A stretch of 10,124 nucleotides of DNA from contig QNFJ01000066.1 in the NCBI GenBank assembly GCA_003646305.1, positions 1-10,124 of the forward strand, in the 5' to 3' direction. Numbering within the stretch: position 1 is the first letter of the stretch; each line of letters opens with the position of its first letter. Position numbers and translations under genes: made by a program. Source of the stretch: Gammaproteobacteria bacterium. Lineage in GTDB: Bacteria; Pseudomonadota; Gammaproteobacteria; Methylococcales; UBA2780. The notes under the pieces were generated by a model. It worked only from the letters and a program-made list of their open reading frames with translations, did no database searches and was not told the origin of the DNA. This document shows, piece after piece, positions 6,698 to 10,124 of this stretch.

Positions 6698-7717
6698 ATG
6701 CCCAGGAATGAGTTCTCATCGGCAAACTGGCCATTGGTGCGGCCACGAAGAATGCGTAAAGCGCTTTTTAGCCGCCGTTTAATGCGAGAGTCTCTGCTTT
6801 CTGTTGACGACTTGATTTTTCCTGTTTTTGTAATTGAAGGTGAAGCCATTCGAGAGACAATCAGTTCAATGCCAGGTGTAGAGAGGTTGAGTATTGATCT
6901 TCTTGTTGAAGAGGCAAAGGTGATTGAGGCGCTCGGAATTCCGGCAATGGCGCTTTTTCCGGTGATATCAACTGCGCTAAAAACGGATGATGCAAGAGAG
7001 GCCTATAACCCCCAGGGCTTGGCACAAAGAGCTGTCCGAGCTATTAAGTCGGCGTGCCCCGAGTTAGGTGTGATAACCGATGTGGCGCTTGATCCATTTA
7101 CTTCTCACGGGCAGGATGGGCTGATTGATGAGAGCGGTTATGTGCTCAATGATGAGACCATCGACGTGCTGGTTAAACAGGCACTTTCCCACGCTGAGGC
7201 GGGCGTTGATATTGTTGCCCCATCAGATATGATGGATGGGCGGATCGGTGAGATTCGTAAAGCGCTGGAGACAGCTGATTACGTTAATACCAAGATTCTT
7301 GCCTACTCGGCCAAATATGCCTCCAGCTTTTATGGTCCCTTTAGAGATGCGGTTGGCTCTGCGAGTAATCTTGCCGGTGGTAACAAAAATAGTTATCAGA
7401 TGGATCCAGGTAACGGTGATGAAGCACTTCGCGAAGTCGGGTTAGACCTTCAGGAAGGGGCTGATATGGTGATGATCAAGCCAGGAATGCCCTATCTGGA
7501 TATTATCCGAAGAATAAAAACAGAATTTGGTGTGCCGACTTTTGCTTATCAGGTGAGTGGTGAGTACGCGATGCTTAAAGCGGCATCAGAAAATGGCTGG
7601 CTAGATGAGCGTAAAGTAGTCCTTGAGTCTCTGCTCTGTTTTAAGCGAGCGGGTGCTGATGCCATCTTGACCTATTACGCAAAGGCCGTGGCTCAGTGGT
7701 TAAAAGAGGGTCAATAA
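6698..7717 (+). CDS. hemB: Delta-aminolevulinic acid dehydratase (porphobilinogen synthase)
   Basis: HemB condenses two 5-aminolevulinate molecules into porphobilinogen, an early cytoplasmic step of heme synthesis. The two Schiff-base lysines are visible: Lys206 in LAYSAKYASSFYGPFRDA and Lys261 in MVMIKPGMPYLD. The metal loop reads DVALDPFTSHGQDG (128-141) and lacks the three cysteines of zinc-dependent enzymes. This is the aspartate-rich, magnesium-type form known from Pseudomonas aeruginosa. Length from the ATG at 6698 is 339 residues, close to the Pseudomonas protein. AGAGGA at 6685-6690, seven bases upstream, selects this start over an in-frame ATG at 6641. The stop overlaps the aroE start (TAATG), so the two are coupled. 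Confidence 0.97.
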   Translation: MPRNEFSSANWPLVRPRRMRKALFSRRLMRESLLSVDDLIFPVFVIEGEAIRETISSMPGVERLSIDLLVEEAKVIEALGIPAMALFPVISTALKTDDAREAYNPQGLAQRAVRAIKSACPELGVITDVALDPFTSHGQDGLIDESGYVLNDETIDVLVKQALSHAEAGVDIVAPSDMMDGRIGEIRKALETADYVNTKILAYSAKYASSFYGPFRDAVGSASNLAGGNKNSYQMDPGNGDEALREVGLDLQEGADMVMIKPGMPYLDIIRRIKTEFGVPTFAYQVSGEYAMLKAASENGWLDERKVVLESLLCFKRAGADAILTYYAKAVAQWLKEGQ

Positions 7718-8541
7718 TGATGGATCATTATGCTGTATTTGGGAAGCCGATTGGCCACAGTAAATCACCCATGATTCACCGGCTCTTTGCGGAGCAAACC
7801 GGGCAATCACTCGAGTATGGTAAACAGGAAGTTTCAGCGGATGCATTTGACGGTGCAGTAACGCAGTTTTTCTCAACAGGCGGTAAAGGGTTGAACTGTA
7901 CCGTACCACTCAAAGAGCTTGCCTGGGAAAGGGCAGAGAAAAGAAGCGAACGGGCTGAACTGAGCAAAGCGGTCAATACGCTGATGTTGCTGGGTGATGG
8001 GACTCTTTACGGTGATAACACCGATGGAGCCGGTCTGGTCAGAGATTTAACCGTGAATAACGGGATAATCCTGAAGGGTCGAAAAATACTGCTGCTCGGT
8101 GCAGGAGGGGCTGGTAGAGGTGTTCTTGGGCCATTGCTTGACCAGTCGCCAGATTCAATTCTGGTGGCCAATAGAACGGTGGAGAGGGCTGCCAAGCTGG
8201 TCGCCGGTTTTCAGCACAAAGGGAATGTAAGCAGCTGCGGTTTTGATGAGCTATCGGGTAAACAGTTCGATCTAATTTTAAATGCGACCGCTGCGAGCCT
8301 GACGGGTGATCTGCCCCCCTTGCCTGATAACCTTTTAAAGCCGGCTGGTTGTTGCTACGACCTGGCCTATGGATCTGAAAAAACCGCCTTTGTCCGTTGG
8401 GGGGAAGCACAAGGAGCAAAACTAAGTCTTGATGGTGTGGGGATGCTGGCAGAACAGGCCGCGGAAGCCTTTGAGTTATGGCGAGGTGTTAAACCAGAAA
8501 CAGCACAGGTTATTAAGCAGCTCGAGGCAGCAAGGGGTTAG
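7717..8541 (+). CDS. aroE: Shikimate dehydrogenase (AroE)
   Basis: AroE reduces 3-dehydroshikimate to shikimate with NADPH in aromatic amino acid synthesis. The 274-residue protein has the shikimate-binding SKS at 15-17, catalytic Lys66 (TVPLKE) and Asp103 (NTDGAG), and Asn87 in AVNT. The NADP Rossmann motif is GAGGAG at 128-133, with NRT (152-154) binding the adenosine phosphate. DLAYG (215-219) and the C-terminal GMLAEQAAEAFELWRG are typical. The start is at tandem ATGs (7717 or 7720). AGAGGG at 7705-7710 lies six bases before the first, which overlaps the hemB stop; use of the second would remove one residue. Its TAG stop lies inside the end of the convergent gene on the minus strand. Confidence 0.97.
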   Translation: MMDHYAVFGKPIGHSKSPMIHRLFAEQTGQSLEYGKQEVSADAFDGAVTQFFSTGGKGLNCTVPLKELAWERAEKRSERAELSKAVNTLMLLGDGTLYGDNTDGAGLVRDLTVNNGIILKGRKILLLGAGGAGRGVLGPLLDQSPDSILVANRTVERAAKLVAGFQHKGNVSSCGFDELSGKQFDLILNATAASLTGDLPPLPDNLLKPAGCCYDLAYGSEKTAFVRWGEAQGAKLSLDGVGMLAEQAAEAFELWRGVKPETAQVIKQLEAARG

Positions 8542-8999
8542 CCTCCAAAAGAGACCTGTTTATCAATTGCTTCGAAACGTAGTTCACTGGAAGGATAATC
8601 TTCGCGGATTTCTGGTAGTTCATAGCAGAAGTTAACCGATTCTCCTGCAGATAGTGGCTTAAGCAGGGCATATTCTGGTGAGTAGCGACGGTTCATGCGG
8701 TTCAAATCGCTATGGTAGCCGCTACGATAAACCGCGAGATTCCATTTCAGCATTGTGAGAGTTGCATCTGAAGCGTTTGTTACTTTGACAAAAACAGGCT
8801 CAGTTGGCGGGCAAAGCGATGGGTCGAGGTGAGCTTCAATATCAACTTTGCTTTGTCGTGACTCATCGATGTTCTCGTCCACTATTAAATAAAGACCAAT
8901 AGAGATAATCACCAGGGTCAGTGCTGCGAGAATGGTAAATGCCTTCTTCGGAAATAGAAGTAGAAGAACAGCTGCGACAAAAAGTGGAATCCAGGCCAT
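8538..8999 (-). CDS. Uncharacterised small membrane protein with a periplasmic or cytosolic beta-rich domain
   Basis: I do not recognise this 153-residue protein. Two hydrophobic segments (about 3-16 and 21-40) are separated by the short basic loop PKK, which suggests a helical hairpin in the inner membrane. The rest is soluble, with alternating hydrophobic residues typical of beta strands (FVKVTNASDATLTMLKWNLAVYR, given here in part: PVFVKVTNAS at 68-77), and looks like a small beta-sandwich. Two cysteines, Cys63 and Cys125, could form a disulfide if the domain is periplasmic. The ATG directly follows the carbonic anhydrase stop (TAGATG), so it is probably translated by coupling; only a weak purine-rich site (AAGAAA) precedes it. 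It ends within the aroE stop region. Gene status is well supported; function is unknown. Confidence 0.8.
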   Translation of the reverse strand: MAWIPLFVAAVLLLLFPKKAFTILAALTLVIISIGLYLIVDENIDESRQSKVDIEAHLDPSLCPPTEPVFVKVTNASDATLTMLKWNLAVYRSGYHSDLNRMNRRYSPEYALLKPLSAGESVNFCYELPEIREDYPSSELRFEAIDKQVSFGG

Positions 9000-9539
9000 C
9001 TAGTTTTCTTGATCGAGTAAAAAACGATTTTTAAGTTTAACGTAGTTTTCCTCAGAATAGCCAAGAAACTCGAATTCTTTCTCTTTCAGCGGGCGAATTT
9101 TTTTTACCGGAGAACCGACATAAAGGTGGCCACTTTCCAGTCGCTTGCCTGGCGGGACCAGGCTTCCCGCGCCGATCATCACTTTATCTTCAAGGATTGC
9201 GCCATCGAGAACAATTGAACCGATCCCGATCAGGCAATGATTGCCAATTGTGCAGCCGTGTAATGTGACGCTATGGCCAACAGTCACCCCTTTGCCGATA
9301 ATTAATGGAAACCCGCCCTCGTTGAATCGACTGTCATGTGTAACGTGTAGAACGCTGCCATCCTGAATATTGGTTCCTGCACCAATCTCGATGCGGTGAA
9401 TATCACCTCGAATGACCGCTGCAGGCCAGACAGAAGCATCTTTCCCAAGCGAGACGTTGCCGATAACAACGGCACTTTTGGCGACATAACCACCTGCTTC
9501 GATTTGTGGGGTGAGATTCTCAAATTTTTCGACAGTCAT
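9000..9539 (-). CDS. Gamma carbonic anhydrase family protein (YrdA-like left-handed beta-helix)
   Basis: The 179-residue protein is a left-handed parallel beta-helix of hexapeptide repeats (for example VVIGNVSLGKDASVW, IIGKGVTVGHSVTL, IGNHCLIGIGSIV), expected to be a cytoplasmic trimer. Putative metal ligands His65, His89 and His94 match the three-histidine set of gamma carbonic anhydrases, with the two late histidines five residues apart. Arg44 and Asp46 (VIRGD) and Gln59/Asp60 (NIQDG) are conserved active-site residues. Related proteins such as YrdA often show weak or no measured activity, so CO2 hydration is not certain. An in-frame ATG at 9581 exists, but AAAGAG seven bases before the ATG at 9539 and alignment with the family length favour the shorter protein. 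It is the first gene of a two-gene unit with the membrane protein. Confidence 0.93.
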   Translation of the reverse strand: MTVEKFENLTPQIEAGGYVAKSAVVIGNVSLGKDASVWPAAVIRGDIHRIEIGAGTNIQDGSVLHVTHDSRFNEGGFPLIIGKGVTVGHSVTLHGCTIGNHCLIGIGSIVLDGAILEDKVMIGAGSLVPPGKRLESGHLYVGSPVKKIRPLKEKEFEFLGYSEENYVKLKNRFLLDQEN

Positions 9540-9565
9540 CGCTATACTCTTTAAGAAATTGTTTA

Positions 9566-9582
9566 TATGCCCTAAAGGCATA
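9566..9582. repeat. Perfect inverted repeat TATGCC-N5-GGCATA between divergent genes
   Basis: Two perfect 6-base arms (9566-9571 and 9577-9582) surround CTAAA in the divergent region between the carbonic anhydrase gene and the LemA gene. On the minus strand a TATAAA -10-like hexamer (9562-9567) abuts it, so the repeat would fall in the promoter spacer, a usual operator position. It could equally be a small hairpin. No other copy was seen in this window. A second, looser pair, ACGGAA (9589-9594) and TTCCGT (9611-9616), lies just beyond it. Confidence 0.35.
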
Positions 9583-9649
9583 AGTTTTACGGAAACGGGA
9601 GAAAAAGCACTTCCGTTTAATTCAGTTATATCTGGAAGGGGTGTTTTGT

Positions 9650-10124
9650 ATGGAGATTAGTACAGTGGTTATTCTAGGGATTATTGCCATCGTTGTCATT
9701 TATGCCATTCTTATTTATAACGGACTGGTTGCTCTAAAGCACAATGTCTCGAAAGCCTGGTCGAATATTGATGTTCTGCTAAAGCAGCGTCATGATGAGC
9801 TACCAAAGCTGGTTGAGGCCTGTAAGCAGTACATGAAACATGAAGCCGGGACACTCGAACGAGTGATGGAAGCGCGTTCTGGTGTTTCAAAAGCGAGAGA
9901 GGCAAAGGATGTTCAGGCGCTAGGGCAGGCCGAAACGGCATTGCGGCAAGGCTTAATGAACCTCTTTGCAGTAGCAGAAGCTTACCCCGACTTAAAAGCA
10001 AATGAGTCTTTCCAGCATCTTCAGGCACGCATCTCGGGTCTTGAAAACAGCATCGCTGATCGCCGTGAATTTTATAATGAAAGCGTCAATAACAATAATG
10101 TCAGAATTGAACAATTTCCGGACC
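9650..10124 (+). CDS. LemA family protein (partial, 3' end outside window)
   Basis: The frame from the ATG at 9650 stays open to the window edge, giving 158 residues. A single N-terminal membrane helix (about 6-23) is followed by the LemA helical bundle. Family motifs are clear: YNGLVALK (23-30), AWSNIDVLLKQRHDELPKLVE (36-56, the signature helix), AVAEAYPDLKAN (107-118) and DRREFYNESVN (137-147). LemA proteins are membrane-anchored with the bundle outside the cytoplasm; their role is unclear, though some are linked to envelope stress or to a neighbouring membrane protein. AAGGGG at 9635-9640, nine bases before the ATG, supports the start. Full members are about 185-200 residues, so roughly the last fifth is missing here. 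It is divergent from the carbonic anhydrase gene. Confidence 0.95.
   Translation, partial: MEISTVVILGIIAIVVIYAILIYNGLVALKHNVSKAWSNIDVLLKQRHDELPKLVEACKQYMKHEAGTLERVMEARSGVSKAREAKDVQALGQAETALRQGLMNLFAVAEAYPDLKANESFQHLQARISGLENSIADRREFYNESVNNNNVRIEQFPD

Noticed and set aside
8039..8419. A 126-codon open frame on the minus strand inside aroE.
   Set aside because: It lies wholly within a well-conserved aroE reading frame, has no recognisable family and no convincing ribosome binding site. The similar open frames inside other genes were dismissed for the same reason.
9540..9581. Longer start for the gamma carbonic anhydrase.
   Set aside because: The extra 14 residues are not family-like, cover the palindrome and -10 candidate, and a better ribosome binding site precedes the ATG at 9539.

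Overview
This is a compact, mostly housekeeping stretch of a gammaproteobacterial chromosome. The evidence is protein family content: a PyrE of 213 residues, a HemB of the Pseudomonas-like type without zinc-site cysteines, AroE, HemW, an MlaC-type lipid carrier and a YrdA-type gamma carbonic anhydrase. Base composition is moderate and Shine-Dalgarno sites are clear. The genus cannot be fixed from the sequence. I see no transposase, phage gene, CRISPR array, tRNA or rRNA.

Layout. (1) 2-3538, plus strand: the 3' end of an unidentified gene, an SDR oxidoreductase joined to it by a TAATG overlap, a secreted TPR-like protein, a four-helix b-type cytochrome and the heme chaperone/radical-SAM protein HemW (GTG start). 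Spacing is tight (1-nt overlap to about 35 nt), so this reads as one operon. (2) 3618-4259: pyrE, followed by a weak terminator candidate. (3) 4260-5767: a non-coding leader with a good sigma-54-type promoter match, then a soluble diguanylate cyclase with a large uncharacterised N-terminal region. (4) 5852-6511, minus: a stand-alone MlaC-like periplasmic lipid-binding protein, convergent with the cyclase gene and divergent from hemB. (5) 6698-8541: hemB and aroE, coupled by TAATG. (6) 8538-9539, minus: a gamma carbonic anhydrase and an uncharacterised two-helix membrane protein, coupled by TAGATG; the last gene shares its stop region with aroE. (7) 9650 to the window end: a LemA-family gene cut by the window edge.

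How they fit together. HemB makes porphobilinogen for heme. HemW is thought to deliver heme to respiratory proteins and sits directly behind a b-type cytochrome gene. PyrE and AroE are pyrimidine and shikimate pathway enzymes. The GGDEF protein would add c-di-GMP signalling, possibly under RpoN control. The MlaC-like protein points to outer-membrane phospholipid transport, but its usual Mla partners are not in the window.

I found no convincing new multi-gene defence, mobile or biosynthetic system. The observations most worth following are the sigma-54 site before the cyclase, the cyclase's N-terminal region, the cytochrome b/HemW pairing, the solitary MlaC and the small membrane protein behind the carbonic anhydrase.
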